From Actinomadura violacea (GTDB lineage Bacteria > Actinomycetota > Actinomycetes > Streptosporangiales > Streptosporangiaceae), in assembly GCF_017573465.1 (NCBI RefSeq), contig NZ_JAGEPF010000008.1:1-64000 (forward strand): a stretch of 64,000 nt of DNA. Reading direction: 5' to 3'. The translations under genes were made by a program, and so were the position numbers. Below are positions 16,436 to 26,300 of this stretch, one piece after another. Each line of letters starts with the position of its first letter. Within the stretch, counting starts at the first letter, position 1. The notes beneath the pieces are model-generated. The model did no database searches and was not told the origin of the DNA. It saw only the letters and a program-made list of their open reading frames with translations.

Positions 16436-17320
16436 ATGAGGGATCGCAGAAGGTCCACAGGAAGGGACTCGCCGGCTCCCGGCGAGGGCACGCCGATGAC
16501 GGGCCCGGGGCACGACGTCCCCGCGCATGACATGCCCGCGCACGACATGCCCGCCGGCCGGGGCACGCCGGCCGCCTCCGCCGCACCCCGCGAGGGCGCG
16601 ATGGAAGGCGAGCAGTTCGCTCTTTGGGAGGACCGTACGCGGATCTCCCTGACGCCGATCGCCGCGCCGTCGATCCTCGGCCTGTTCGGGTTCGCCGGCG
16701 CCACCATGATGGTCGGCGCGTGGCAGGCGAACTGGTACGGCACGGCGCTCACGCCGCTCGTGCTGTTCCCGTTCGCGCTGACGTTCGGGGGACTGGCGCA
16801 GTTCCTCGCCGGCATGTGGTCCTACCGGGCCCGGGACGGCCTCGCCACCGCCATGCACGGCATGTGGGGCGCGTTCTGGATCGGCTGGGGCCTGCTGTTC
16901 ATGCTCGTCGCGATCGGCGCCTACCCGCTGGCACTCGCACCGCGGATCGGGGTGGTCAACCAGGGCTTCGCGTTCTGGTTCATCGCACTGTGCGTGATCA
17001 CCGGGTTCGGCGCGCTGGCCGCGATGGGCAAGAACCTGGCGATGTCGGCGGTCCTGTGGCCCCTTGCCGCGGGCGCGGGCTTCACCGCCGCCGGATTCTG
17101 GGCGGGCTCGACCTGGCCCATCCGGGTCGGCGGCTGGCTGTTCGTCATCTCCGCGGCGATCGCCGTTTACACGGCGGCCGCGCTGATGCTCGAGAACAGC
17201 TACGGACGGACGATCCTGCCGCTCTTCGCGTTCCGGGGAGGCCAGAACATGCCGGGACGCCGCGCCAGGCGTTCGCTGGAGTACCGCTACGGCGAGCCGG
17301 GGGTCAAGATCGGACAGTGA
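16436..17320 (+). CDS. GPR1/FUN34/YaaH (acetate-type) membrane transporter
   Basis: 294 residues; ATG 16436 follows a purine-rich GGGAGGAG site at 16423-16430. Six helices (about 80-270) fit the acetate/succinate channel family: the motif region APSILGLFGFAG replaces the canonical NPAPLGL, and WGAFWIGWGLLF lies in the middle. The N-terminal 70 residues are unusual and hydrophilic, with a short imperfect repeat HDVPAHDMPAHDMPAG that is histidine/aspartate-rich and might bind metal. A second possible start (16496) would remove part of it. Confidence 0.85.
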   Translation: MRDRRRSTGRDSPAPGEGTPMTGPGHDVPAHDMPAHDMPAGRGTPAASAAPREGAMEGEQFALWEDRTRISLTPIAAPSILGLFGFAGATMMVGAWQANWYGTALTPLVLFPFALTFGGLAQFLAGMWSYRARDGLATAMHGMWGAFWIGWGLLFMLVAIGAYPLALAPRIGVVNQGFAFWFIALCVITGFGALAAMGKNLAMSAVLWPLAAGAGFTAAGFWAGSTWPIRVGGWLFVISAAIAVYTAAALMLENSYGRTILPLFAFRGGQNMPGRRARRSLEYRYGEPGVKIGQ

Positions 17321-17339
17321 TCCCGGCACTCCGTGCCGC

Positions 17340-17367
17340 GCCCCGTCCCCGTACCCAGGGGCGGGGC
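17340..17367 (+). terminator. Stem-loop after the YaaH-family gene
   Basis: GCCCCGTCCCC at 17340-17350 pairs with GGGGCGGGGC at 17358-17367, with one bulged T and a 7-base loop, 20 bases after the stop codon. Confidence 0.45.
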
Positions 17368-17463
17368 ACGGGCATGGGGCGAGACTTTACCCAGCTCACG
17401 GAGGTTTTACGTTTCCGCTCGCCTATCCTGGGCGTCATTCCATCGGCGCTTGGAGGGAGCGGG

Positions 17464-17655
17464 ATGCGATCGGCGTTTCGGAGGACGTGGCGACGGGCCG
17501 TCCAGACCTACCAGCTGGCCTGCGCGCGGGACGACGCGGCCAAGCGGAAGATCACCATCCCGAGCGGGGTGTGGGTCTGCGACCACTGCGCGGAGGCCCT
17601 GCTGGAGCTCAACGCCCTCCGCGAGCACATCCGCACCCAGCACGCCTACATCTGA
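17464..17655 (+). CDS. 63-residue C2H2 zinc-finger protein
   Basis: ATG 17464 follows GGAGG at 17452-17456. The N-terminal half is basic and helical (FRRTWRRAVQTYQLACA). The C-terminal half holds Cys39-x2-Cys42-x12-His55-x4-His60, the spacing of a classical C2H2 finger. This fold is rare in bacteria, mainly the Ros/MucR group, which this does not resemble beyond the zinc ligands. It is monocistronic and flanked by unrelated genes. A nucleic-acid or protein-binding role is inferred only from the finger. Confidence 0.7.
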   Translation: MRSAFRRTWRRAVQTYQLACARDDAAKRKITIPSGVWVCDHCAEALLELNALREHIRTQHAYI

Positions 17656-17745
17656 GGGCCTCGGCGGTGACACGGTCGCCGTCCGCTACGATCCGCAGAA
17701 CCCGGAGCGTTGCACCACGCATTCGGCGCGGCAGGCGTCAAGCTA

Positions 17746-17774
17746 TTGACATTAGCCGTTGGGGAACTTAGCTT
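17746..17774 (+). promoter_or_regulatory. Candidate promoter for the MBL-fold gene
   Basis: TTGACA at 17746-17751 and TAGCTT at 17769-17774, with 17 bases between, stand 38 bases before the ATG in a locally AT-richer stretch. Confidence 0.5.
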
Positions 17775-17812
17775 AGCTCTTGCCATCGAGCACGAGTTCC
17801 CAGGAGGGGGCC

Positions 17813-18520
17813 ATGCGCCTCGCGTCCAACCTGCACCGCCTAGGCAACGACATCGTCGCCTGCTACCTCGTCGACACCCCCGACGGGATCACCCTCATCG
17901 ACGCGGGCCTGCCGGGCCACTGGCACGACCTGCAGCGCGAACTCCAGGCCCTCGGCAAGACCGCCGACGACGTCCGCGGGATCGTGCTGACGCACGGCGA
18001 CTCCGACCACATCGGCTTCGCCGAGCGCCTGCGCCGCGAGCACGGCGTACCGGTGTACGTGCACGCCGCCGACGCCGACCGCGCCCGGACCGGCGAGAAG
18101 CCCAAGACCCCGTTCGGCTCCATGCGCGTCGGGCCGACGCTCGGGTTCCTCGGCTACTCGATCCGCAAGAACGGGCTGCGCCCCCGCTACGTCGCCGAGG
18201 TGACCGAGGTCGGCGACGGCGACGTCCTCGACCTGCCCGGCAGCCCGGTGATCGTGGGCATGCCGGGGCACTCCCCCGGCAGCGTCGCGGTGCACGTCCC
18301 CGCCGCGGACGCGGTGTTCGTCGGCGACGCCCTCACCACCCGGCACGTCCTCACCGGGCGCACCGGCCCGCAGCCCGCGCCGTTCACCGACGACCCGGAC
18401 GAGGCGCTCGCCTCCCTCGACCGGATCGCCGGCCTGGCGGCGTCCTGGGTGCTGCCGGGCCACGGCGCCCCCTGGCAGACCTCGCCCGCGCAGGTGAGCG
18501 CGGCCGTCCGGAACGGCTGA
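17813..18520 (+). CDS. Metallo-beta-lactamase-fold hydrolase
   Basis: 235 residues. ATG 17813 follows AGGAGG at 17802-17807; the codons upstream in frame are not protein-like. MBL motifs: LTHGDSDHIG (HxxxDH metal site, with Gly replacing nothing essential), MPGHSPGSVAV, FVGDAL and a final LPGHGAPW. The layout is that of glyoxalase II/quorum-quenching-like hydrolases of small size. Substrate unknown. It ends one base before the convergent LysR gene, which may or may not regulate it. Confidence 0.85.
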   Translation: MRLASNLHRLGNDIVACYLVDTPDGITLIDAGLPGHWHDLQRELQALGKTADDVRGIVLTHGDSDHIGFAERLRREHGVPVYVHAADADRARTGEKPKTPFGSMRVGPTLGFLGYSIRKNGLRPRYVAEVTEVGDGDVLDLPGSPVIVGMPGHSPGSVAVHVPAADAVFVGDALTTRHVLTGRTGPQPAPFTDDPDEALASLDRIAGLAASWVLPGHGAPWQTSPAQVSAAVRNG

Positions 18521-18521
18521 C

Positions 18522-19406
18522 TTACCCCTCCCCGGCGTCCGCCACGGCCTCGGCGAGGGCCCGGACCACCGGGGTCTCGTGGGCGGACCGCCACGCGAAC
18601 GCCCACTGGAGGGGCGCGGCGTCGCGGACGGGCAGGTAGACCAGGCTGGGCCACGGGTAGAAGCGCGCCGTCTCGGCCGGGCACGCGACGACGGCCTCCC
18701 CGGAGACGACGGCCTTGAGCTCGTCGTCCCAGGTGGCGACCACCTGGCCGCGCGGGACGGGCCGTCCGGCCGGGGTGCGGAACGGCTGGATCGCCTCTTC
18801 CATGGACGCCGGGATGGGCGAGCGGTGCGCGACGAAGGTGAGGTCGCCGAAGTCCTCCAGGCAGACCGACTCGCGGTCCGCGTACGGATGCCCGGCCGCC
18901 AGCGCGAGGACGAGCGGCGACGCATGGGTGACCGGGGAGAGCGTCAGGTCCGGCTCCCGCACCGGCAGCCACAGGTGCGCCACGTCGATCTCCCCCGACC
19001 GCAGGGGCGTGAGTGGATCGACGGGGTTCAGGTCGCGGTGCACCAGCTCGATGCCGGGATGCCGGGCACGGAACCGTCCGACGATCTCCTCGACCATCCA
19101 CCCCTGCGGCCCCATCGTGCCGAGCGTCAGCGTCCCGGCGAGGTTCCGGACGCCGGCCGACACCTGCTCGATCCCGCTCATGATCTGCCGGTAGGCGGGT
19201 TCGAGCACCTGGTGGAGCCGCCGTCCGGCGGGGGTGAGCCGGACGTTGCGGGAGTTGCGCTCGAACAGCGGCGCGCCGATCCGCCGCTCCTGCTTCTTGA
19301 TCGCGTGGCTGACCCTGGACGCGGTGACGTGCAGCCGCTCGGCGGTGCGCCCGAAGTGCAGCTCCTCGGCCAGCGTCAGGAAGATCTCGATGTCCCGAAG
19401 CTCCAC
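18522..19406 (-). CDS. LysR-family transcriptional regulator
   Basis: 294 residues. GTG 19406 (MELRDIEIFLTLAEEL) gives the normal LysR N-terminus and has a G-rich site just upstream; an ATG at 19421 would add five residues. A winged helix-turn-helix occupies about 1-60 (HVTASRVSHAIKKQE), followed by a periplasmic-binding-like effector domain (about 90-290). The MBL-fold gene is convergent, and no divergent target gene starts close by. The effector is unknown. Confidence 0.88.
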   Translation of the reverse strand: MELRDIEIFLTLAEELHFGRTAERLHVTASRVSHAIKKQERRIGAPLFERNSRNVRLTPAGRRLHQVLEPAYRQIMSGIEQVSAGVRNLAGTLTLGTMGPQGWMVEEIVGRFRARHPGIELVHRDLNPVDPLTPLRSGEIDVAHLWLPVREPDLTLSPVTHASPLVLALAAGHPYADRESVCLEDFGDLTFVAHRSPIPASMEEAIQPFRTPAGRPVPRGQVVATWDDELKAVVSGEAVVACPAETARFYPWPSLVYLPVRDAAPLQWAFAWRSAHETPVVRALAEAVADAGEG

Positions 19407-19678
19407 GCGCCCCCCGATCATGACCCGAAGGTCACCGATCCGTTGACCCTACCCGCAACGACCCCTCCCCGACCGGCCACCGCCCCCGGCGAGAGCCGCC
19501 CCAGAGCCCCGAGAAATGAATTCAGCAGTGCCGCCGGCCGCACTCCCCCAACCAGCAACCGACCCGAAATGACACATTGGCCGCTTCAGGCCAACCGCTC
19601 GGCGACCTTGACCGCCTTAATGCCACCAAGACACGATCTCTGTCGATTCATGAATGCCGTGAGCCGAGAAGGGGACCG

Positions 19679-20341
19679 ATGACGGGGGCGGGGTCAATCG
19701 ACCGGGCCGCGGCTGCGGCCGCGCTCGGCCACGACTGGGAGACAGCCGCGGGACCACCGGCATTCAGCCGTCGAGCAATGCGCCGCCGAATCGTCCGATG
19801 GACACCCTTATTTGTCCTCATGTTGGCATGCACGACCATATCCGGATGCACCCCTCGCATTAAGGGAGAGCATTTGCAGGTCGCCGATGAAAAGAAGCTG
19901 TCGGATGGACTCGACGACTTCTTTTACAAGATCATCCAGGTCATGCACGCCGGAAAGCCCGCCACGGCGCCCGGTGGAGGGCCGGCCCCCTGCGACCAGT
20001 TCGACCTCATGGACTTCAAGGATGGCGAGTCCAGCCCGTACAACATCGCGGACTTCTCCGCCGTCGACGGCATGCCACCGGGCAAGGCGGTACCGGCGAT
20101 CATGCGTTTGAAGGCCTACGCGGAGCGCTCCGGATGGGTGATCTCCGCCTTCCGGCCCGCGACCGGGGGCCGCACGTCCACGGAACTCGCGGGCCACGCC
20201 GCCGGTTACCGCTACGGGTACGGCTACGGTTTCACGGCAGAGGCCCTGCATGACATGAACCGCATCGTCATAACCGCGGGGTCGGACTGCGTCCGTGATC
20301 CCCGGGACCACCGTCGCCCGGTCCCGTATTCGCCCTACTGA
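19679..20341 (+). CDS. Putative lipoprotein of unknown function
   Basis: 220 residues. ATG 19679 has the good site GAAGGGG upstream. A hydrophobic segment (about 42-57) ends in the lipobox-like ISGC. An alternative ATG at 19778 would give a standard lipoprotein signal peptide but lacks a ribosome site. The exported part has two further cysteines and a Tyr/Gly-rich stretch (YRYGYGYGF). No family recognised. Its stop lies 7 bases from the stop of the convergent GNAT gene. Confidence 0.6.
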   Translation: MTGAGSIDRAAAAAALGHDWETAAGPPAFSRRAMRRRIVRWTPLFVLMLACTTISGCTPRIKGEHLQVADEKKLSDGLDDFFYKIIQVMHAGKPATAPGGGPAPCDQFDLMDFKDGESSPYNIADFSAVDGMPPGKAVPAIMRLKAYAERSGWVISAFRPATGGRTSTELAGHAAGYRYGYGYGFTAEALHDMNRIVITAGSDCVRDPRDHRRPVPYSPY

Positions 20342-20348
20342 AACGGCC

Positions 20349-20822
20349 TCAGGCGCCGGTTGCCGGCCCCAGCGCTCTTGTCATGAAGACGCTGTTCCGG
20401 TCCGGGCGGTACTCCTCGAAGGGCTCGCAGTACTCGAAGCCGTACTTCTCGTAGAGCCTCCTGGCCGGGAGGAAGAAGTCGTCCGAGCCGGTCTCCAGGC
20501 TCAGCCGGGTGAAGCCCATGCGCTCGGCCTCGGCGATGATGTGCCCGAGCAGCCGCGACGCGATGCCGCTCCGCTTGCGCACCGTCGACGTGCGCATCGA
20601 CTTCAGTTCCGCGTGCGACGCGTCCAGCCGCTTGATGGCCCCGCAACCCACGACGTCACCGCCGTCCATCACCGACCAGAACGTGACGTCCGGCCGGCGA
20701 AGCGCATCGAGGTCGAGGGCGTGCTTGCTCTCCAGCGGCGTGATGGACCGCATCTGCCGGACGTGCTCCTCCAGGAACTCCGCGATCTCCGGACCCGACA
20801 GGTCGTCGACAACGATCCTCAT
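20349..20822 (-). CDS. GNAT-family N-acetyltransferase
   Basis: 157 residues from ATG 20822. The GNAT fold is visible: strand SVMDGGDVVGCGAIKRLD, motif A region MRTSTVRKRSGIASRLLGHI (acetyl-CoA loop, a variant RxxGIG/A), RLSLETGSD and a final LYEKYGFEYCEPFEEY. The sequence is close to the YedL/PaiA-type acetyltransferases that modify small molecules. A broken, highly similar copy lies at 27880-28327 on the same strand. Confidence 0.85.
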   Translation of the reverse strand: MRIVVDDLSGPEIAEFLEEHVRQMRSITPLESKHALDLDALRRPDVTFWSVMDGGDVVGCGAIKRLDASHAELKSMRTSTVRKRSGIASRLLGHIIAEAERMGFTRLSLETGSDDFFLPARRLYEKYGFEYCEPFEEYRPDRNSVFMTRALGPATGA

Positions 20823-20867
20823 CACGCACCCCACCGATCAGCCCGCACCAGGACATACGCCACCCTA

Positions 20868-20906
20868 ACCACCGCCACCGCCACCGCCACCACCACCACC
20901 ACCACG
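20868..20906. repeat. Short ACC/GCC tandem repeat
   Basis: A run of ACC and GCC triplets (first alternating as CCACCG units, then pure CCA) lies between the GNAT gene start and the hydrolase remnant. It is outside genes and prone to slippage. Confidence 0.6.
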
Positions 20907-21044
20907 AGCAGGGTCCCAGAGAACGCCACAGGTGAAACCCGCGCACCAGTCGAAGAGGGGACGCTCAGTGGCCGGTGCGCCGGTGGCCAGCAGGTGCGAA
21001 CAGAGTGCTGTTCATCGGGACGGACACCCGAAAGAGGTTCGAGC

Positions 21045-21618
21045 ATGAACGGCACCAGCGTCACCGAGATCCGCGGCGAGCTTCACATCGATGGCCGCCG
21101 GCTCTCCTACCTGGACTTCGGCGGGCCCGGCCGGCCGCTGCCGGCCCTGCACGGCCACCTCTACGAGGCGCGTGCCGGCCATCGTCAATGTCGAAGGCCC
21201 GGTCTGCGATCTCGATGACGGCCCCAGCGCCCTGTCGTTCGTGCTGTCGATGCCCTACACCGCCCCCGACCGCCGAGCGCTCCTGGACGCCATCGGCCCG
21301 CTGGCCCCGATGATCGGCGACAAGCTGCGCCCCGTCCCGGACGGCGGCTGGCGCCTGCCGTTCCACCCGCAGGACACCATCACCTCAGAGCAGGGGACGC
21401 ACGGCGACCACTGGGCCGACTGGACCGCCACCACCTGCCCCGCCCTGCTCGTGCTCGCCCGCAACAGCCAGGTCCTCACCCCTGAGGACGGCAAGGAGAT
21501 CGTCGCCCGGCGCGCCGACACGAGGCTCACCGAACTCGACGGGGACCACTTCGTCCACGCCACCGACCCCGACGGCTTCGCCGCCGCCGTCAAGCCCTTC
21601 CTCGACACCCTCGCCTGA
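21045..21618 (+). pseudogene. Alpha/beta-hydrolase remnant with internal deletion
   Basis: The first about 43 codons from ATG 21045 read as a hydrolase N-terminus (LSYLDFGGPGRPLPALHGHL, with the HG oxyanion block). At about 21173 the coding frame changes and continues as the C-terminal third of the same family (PALLVLARNSQVLTPEDGKE, then LTELDGDHFVHATDPDGF with the catalytic His). The nucleophile elbow GxSxG and the lid region are missing, so a deletion that also broke the frame has removed the active site. Confidence 0.65.
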
Positions 21619-21669
21619 CCCGCTCCGGGTGAAACGTCCGCAGGTCTCTGCCGGTCCACGGCTTCACTC

Positions 21670-23289
21670 CTACGGCTGCGCCGCGTCCCCGCCATCCAGG
21701 TACTGGGCGAGGCGGTGCATGAATGCGTCCAGATCGGCCAGCAGCGCCGCCGACTCGTCCGGGCGGTAAGCCAGAATCGCCCCCCGCATGCGCGTCGCCG
21801 CGTCCGCGAGCCGCTCGCGGTCCCGCATGACGGCGTGCAACCGCATGAGCGAGGCGAGCGAGTCCAGGTGCCGGTCGACGGCCTCCCCGTCGGACGGGTC
21901 GAACGGCGCGTCCGCGACCTCAAGGAAGGCGGCGACGGCGCCGCTGACATCGCCGAGTTCGCTGCGGCACTGCGCGACGTAGTAGCGGGCGGCCTGCGCG
22001 TCCGGGTCGTCGGAACCGTACCGGGCGGCGATGCGGCCGCCCACTTGCGTGAACAGCGCGGCGGCCTCGGTGAAGTTGCCCGCGATGTACTTGGCCGTGG
22101 CGAGCCGGAACTCCAGTTCGCCGGCCAGGTCGGGGTCGGCGGCGCGTTGCCTGGCCTCGTCGAGCAGGTCGAACGCCTCGACGAACAGTTCGCGTTTCAG
22201 CAGGTTCTCGACGCGTTCGGCGATCTCCTCCACGTCCCGTTCGGTGATCGCGGGTCCGGGCTGCGGGGCGGACGGACTCGGTGTCGCCGCGCTCGTCGCG
22301 CCACCGGGGCCGCGCCGCCGGCGCAGGCCGCCGCCGAGCGGCCGGAGGAACGGCAGGCACGGGTCCAGGTCGGTGATGTCCGCGGGGAACCCGTCCTTCG
22401 CGGGCCCGAATGCGTGGGGCAGCAGCGCCTCGTACACGCTCGCCGCGTCGGGACGGTCCTCAGGTTCCTTCGCCAGCATCGCCAGAAGGAGGTCCTTGAG
22501 GTCTGAGGGGACGTCTGGCCTCATTGCCGTGATCAGCGGTGGATCGGAGCGGACGTGGTGCCACTGGTGCGACCGGGATGCCGACTCGGCGAATGGCGGC
22601 CGTCCCGTCAGCACCTCATAGAGCACGCAGGCGAGCGCGTAGACGTCGGACGTCGGCCCGACCGCGTTGCCGAGCACCTGCTCGGTCGACATGTAGGGCG
22701 GTGTGCCGACGGTCATCCCCACTTGGGTGAGGCGCGGGTTGTCGCCGGAGCCGAGCAGCGACGCGACCCCGAAGTCCAGCACCTTGACGATGCCGCCGGG
22801 CGTCAGCATCAGGTTGGAGGGCTTGATGTCACGGTGGACGACGTCGTGCCGATGCACCTCGTCGAGGACGGAGGCGATCTGCGCACCGATCGCGGCCGCG
22901 CGCGCGACCGAGAGCGGGTCCTCGTCGTGGTCGGTTTCGTCGACGAGGGTCTGCAGTTCCCGCCCGTGCAGGTACTGCATGGCGATGAACAGTCGTCCCT
23001 CGGCGGGGTCGACCCCGGCGTCGAAGACGGCGGGGACGCCGAGGTGCTCGATGGCGGCGGTCGTGCGGACCTCGCGCAGGAAGCGTTCGCGGCGCGTCTC
23101 CAAGCCTTCGCCGGCCGGCCAGTGCGAGGTCGGGCGCTCGTCGAGCATCATCTTGATCACGACGCGGCGGCCGCCGAGGGGTTCGTCGTAGGCCTCCCAG
23201 ACCTCGCCCATACCGCCGGAGCCGAGGGGGCGGCGGAGCCGGTAGCGTCCGGCGACCAGCCGGCCGCCCGGCTCGTCGGCGTCTCCCAT
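21670..23289 (-). CDS. Serine/threonine protein kinase with helical-repeat C-terminus
   Basis: 539 residues from ATG 23289, nine bases after GGAAGG. Kinase domain about 13-275: GSGGMGEV (23-30), Lys46, Glu73, HRDIKPSN (152-159), DFG (172-174) and the activation loop with VGTPPYMSTEQ. No membrane helix is evident, so it is soluble. After a Pro/Ser linker (about 320-355) a TPR-like helical array (LFVEAFDLLDEARQRAADP, YIAGNFTEAAALF) occupies the C-terminus. It starts 58 bases after hsdR on the same strand and might be read from the same transcript. A role in defence is possible but unproven; kinase-TPR proteins also occur as ordinary regulators. Confidence 0.88.
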   Translation of the reverse strand: MGDADEPGGRLVAGRYRLRRPLGSGGMGEVWEAYDEPLGGRRVVIKMMLDERPTSHWPAGEGLETRRERFLREVRTTAAIEHLGVPAVFDAGVDPAEGRLFIAMQYLHGRELQTLVDETDHDEDPLSVARAAAIGAQIASVLDEVHRHDVVHRDIKPSNLMLTPGGIVKVLDFGVASLLGSGDNPRLTQVGMTVGTPPYMSTEQVLGNAVGPTSDVYALACVLYEVLTGRPPFAESASRSHQWHHVRSDPPLITAMRPDVPSDLKDLLLAMLAKEPEDRPDAASVYEALLPHAFGPAKDGFPADITDLDPCLPFLRPLGGGLRRRRGPGGATSAATPSPSAPQPGPAITERDVEEIAERVENLLKRELFVEAFDLLDEARQRAADPDLAGELEFRLATAKYIAGNFTEAAALFTQVGGRIAARYGSDDPDAQAARYYVAQCRSELGDVSGAVAAFLEVADAPFDPSDGEAVDRHLDSLASLMRLHAVMRDRERLADAATRMRGAILAYRPDESAALLADLDAFMHRLAQYLDGGDAAQP

Positions 23290-23347
23290 CGCGGATGTCC
23301 TTCCGTGCGCGGACGGGTGTGCGGGCCGATCTGCGGGGAGCCTCAAA

Positions 23348-26300
23348 CTATCCCGAAGCGCCCCCGCGGGTCCGGCGGATCTCGGCGGCCCGTTCGGCGG
23401 CGGCGCGGCGTTCGGCCTCCCGCCGCACCGGCCGCCGGATCATGCCGTACGCCTGCTGCTTGGCGACCTGCTTGAACAGCCGGTTGACGTTCTCGTCGTC
23501 GAAGTAGCGGACGAGCAGCTCGTCGTTGGACGCGGCCTGGCCGATCATGATGCGGTCGGCGTCCTTCTCGACCTCCCGCTCGAACACCTCCCGCGAGTTG
23601 TTCAGCGCGATCGCGGCGAGTTGGGGGTCCTCGGCGATGGCGACCGCGAACTGCCCGACGATGATCTTGTCGGCGGTGGACAGGTCGGCGCCGTACTGGT
23701 CGTTGACCTGGTCGATCAGCTCGGCGAGGGTCAGCTCCTCGGGGTCGGCGGACGGGCCGGTCTCTCCCGGGAACAGCCCGGAGACCACCTGGTCGCCGTC
23801 GGCCTTCAGTTCCATCTCGGGCTCGCCGGACTGTTGCATCCGCAGGTGGCTCGGCTCCACCTCACCGACGTCGACGGCGGGGTCCTGGCCCCGCGGCGGC
23901 AGCTTGTTCAGCAGGAACCGGCCGTACTCGTACAGCAGGTGCAGCTCGTCGTCGTTGTAGCCGATGACCTGGGAGAGCCAGCCGTAGGCGCGCACGTAAT
24001 CGCGCAGCGCGCCACGGAACAGCTCGGCCTTGTCGGGTTCCTCGGCGGCGAGCGCGGTGAACCGGTCGACGGCCGGCTGCAGCCACCGGTACAGCTTCCC
24101 GTGCGCCTTGACCAGCTCTCGCTCGTCGGCGGCCTTCGCGCGTTCGACGGCGAGCGCCTCGAAGAACGACCGCATCTCCGACTCGACGAGCAGCCGGTAG
24201 GCGTGGACCTCCCGCTCCTTGGCGTACAGCAGGTCGGGGTCGGTCGGCTCGCTGATCGTCGTCTCGTAGAACGGCTGGAACGCCGCGAGGATGTCGTCCG
24301 CCTTGTTGACGAAGTCCATCACGAAGAGGTCTTCCTGGGTCTTGCCCGGGTGGGTGCGGTTCAGGCGCGACAGCGTCTGGACGGCGGCGACGCCCGCGAG
24401 GGGCTTCGCGACGTACATCGTGGTCAGCAGCGGCTGGTCGAACCCGGTCTGGTACTTGTCGGCGGCGACGAGGATGCGGTACTCGGGTTTCGGGACCGTC
24501 CTGGCGCGCTTGTCGTCGGCCCGCGTGTAGCCGAACCGCTGCGGGAGCTCCCGCTCGGGGAAGCCGTTGAGCTTCGGCTCGGTGTACTCGGGGCCGTCGT
24601 CCTCCAGCCTCAGTGTCCCGGAGAACGCGACGAGGGCGCCGCAGTCGGTGAATCCGCGCTCGTCCACGTAGGTTCGGATCGCCTGGTAGAGCTCGAGCGC
24701 GTCGGCGCGCAGCGGCGTCACCACCATCGCCTTCGCCCGGCCGCCGAGCCGGGGCGCGGTGTGCGACCGGAAGTGATCAACGATGATCTTGGCGCGGAGC
24801 GCGGTGGCCGCCTCCGACCACAGCGCCTGCCGGACGACCTGCGCCTTCGCCTTGCGCGGGTCGACCATCCGCTCGGCGGCGTCCGCGGCCGCCTTCGACA
24901 GCTTGAAGTAGGTCGCGTAGGTGACGTAGTTGCGCAGGACGTCGAGGATGAAGCCCTCGTCGATGGCCTGCCGCATCGAGTAGACGTGGACGGGCTTGTT
25001 CTTCTTCTCCTCCGGGCCGTACCGGCCGAACAGGTCGAGGGTCTTCTTCTTCGGCGTCGCGGTGAACGCGAACACCGACAGGTTCGGCTGCCGCCCCCGC
25101 GCCAGCGCCGCCGACGTCAGCGGGTCGCCGGACTCGTCCACCGTCCGGGACCCGAGGGCCTTCTTCAGCGCGGCGTTGTCCTCGCCGCCCTGCGAGGAGT
25201 GCGCTTCGTCGATGATGATCGCGTACTTGCGCTTCGACAGGTCCCGCACCTTGTCCAGGACGTGCGGGAACTTCTGCTGCGTGGTGATGACGATCCGGGC
25301 ACGGGCGCCGGAGAGCGCGTCCGCGAGCTGCCGGGAGTCGCTCTCGATCCGCTCCACCACACCCTGGACCTGCTCGAACTGGTAGATGGTGTCCTGCAGC
25401 TGCTTGTCCAGGACGAGCCGGTCGGTCAGCACGATGACCTTGTCGAACACGGGCTCGTTCGCGTCGTCGTGCAGCGTGGACAGCCGGTGCGCCAGCCAGG
25501 CGATGGTGTTGGACTTTCCGGACCCGGCGGAGTGCTCGATCAGGTAGTTCTCCCCGGTGCCCTTCTCACGCGCGTCGGCGACCAGCGACTTCACCGCGTC
25601 CCACTGGTGGTACCTCGGGAAGATCAGCGGCTGGGTGTGCGCCGCGTACGGCTTGAAGGACGGCGCCTTGCCCGCCTTCGCGTCGGCGTCCTCCACGTGC
25701 AGGTACTGCTGGAGCAACTCTAGGAAATTGTCACGCTGGAGCACCCGCTCCCACAGGTAGGACGTCTGGTAACCGGACTCCCCCACCGGCGGGTTGCCCG
25801 CGGTTCCGGCCCTGCCCGGCCCGTTGGACCCCTCGTTGAACGGCAGGAACCGGGTCCTGTTGCCCGCGAGCCTTGTCGTGAGGAACACGAGGTCGGTGTC
25901 GACCGCGAAGTGGACGAGGGTACGCCGCGCGAAGAACAGGCACTTGGGGTCGCGGCGACGGTACTGGGCGCGGGCGTCCGCGACCGTCTGCCCTGTCGCC
26001 GCGTTCTTCAGTTCCGCCGACGCCACCGGGATCCCGTTGACGAAGAACGCCAGGTCGACGGACTGGGCCGGGTCGTCCGCCGAGAAGTGCAGTTGCCGCG
26101 TCACGGTGAGCCGGTTCGCGCGGTACTCGTCGAGGGCGCCAGCGGCGAGCGTGTGCGCGGGCCGGAAGCAGGCGAGCCGGAACCGGACGCCCTTGTCCTT
26201 GACGCCGCGCCGCAGCACGTCGAGCGCGCCCCGCGCGTCGATCTCCTTCGCCACCAGCCGCGCGAAAGGCCCGGCCGGGTCCTCCCCGTAGGCGGTCCGG

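Noticed and set aside
20868..20906. Possible CRISPR-like or VNTR array
   Set aside because: Only a short triplet-type microsatellite; no spacers and no regular repeat length.
23621..25723. 700-codon plus-strand frame opposite hsdR
   Set aside because: Val/Leu/Gly/Arg-rich antisense frame produced by GC-biased codons of hsdR; no start signal.
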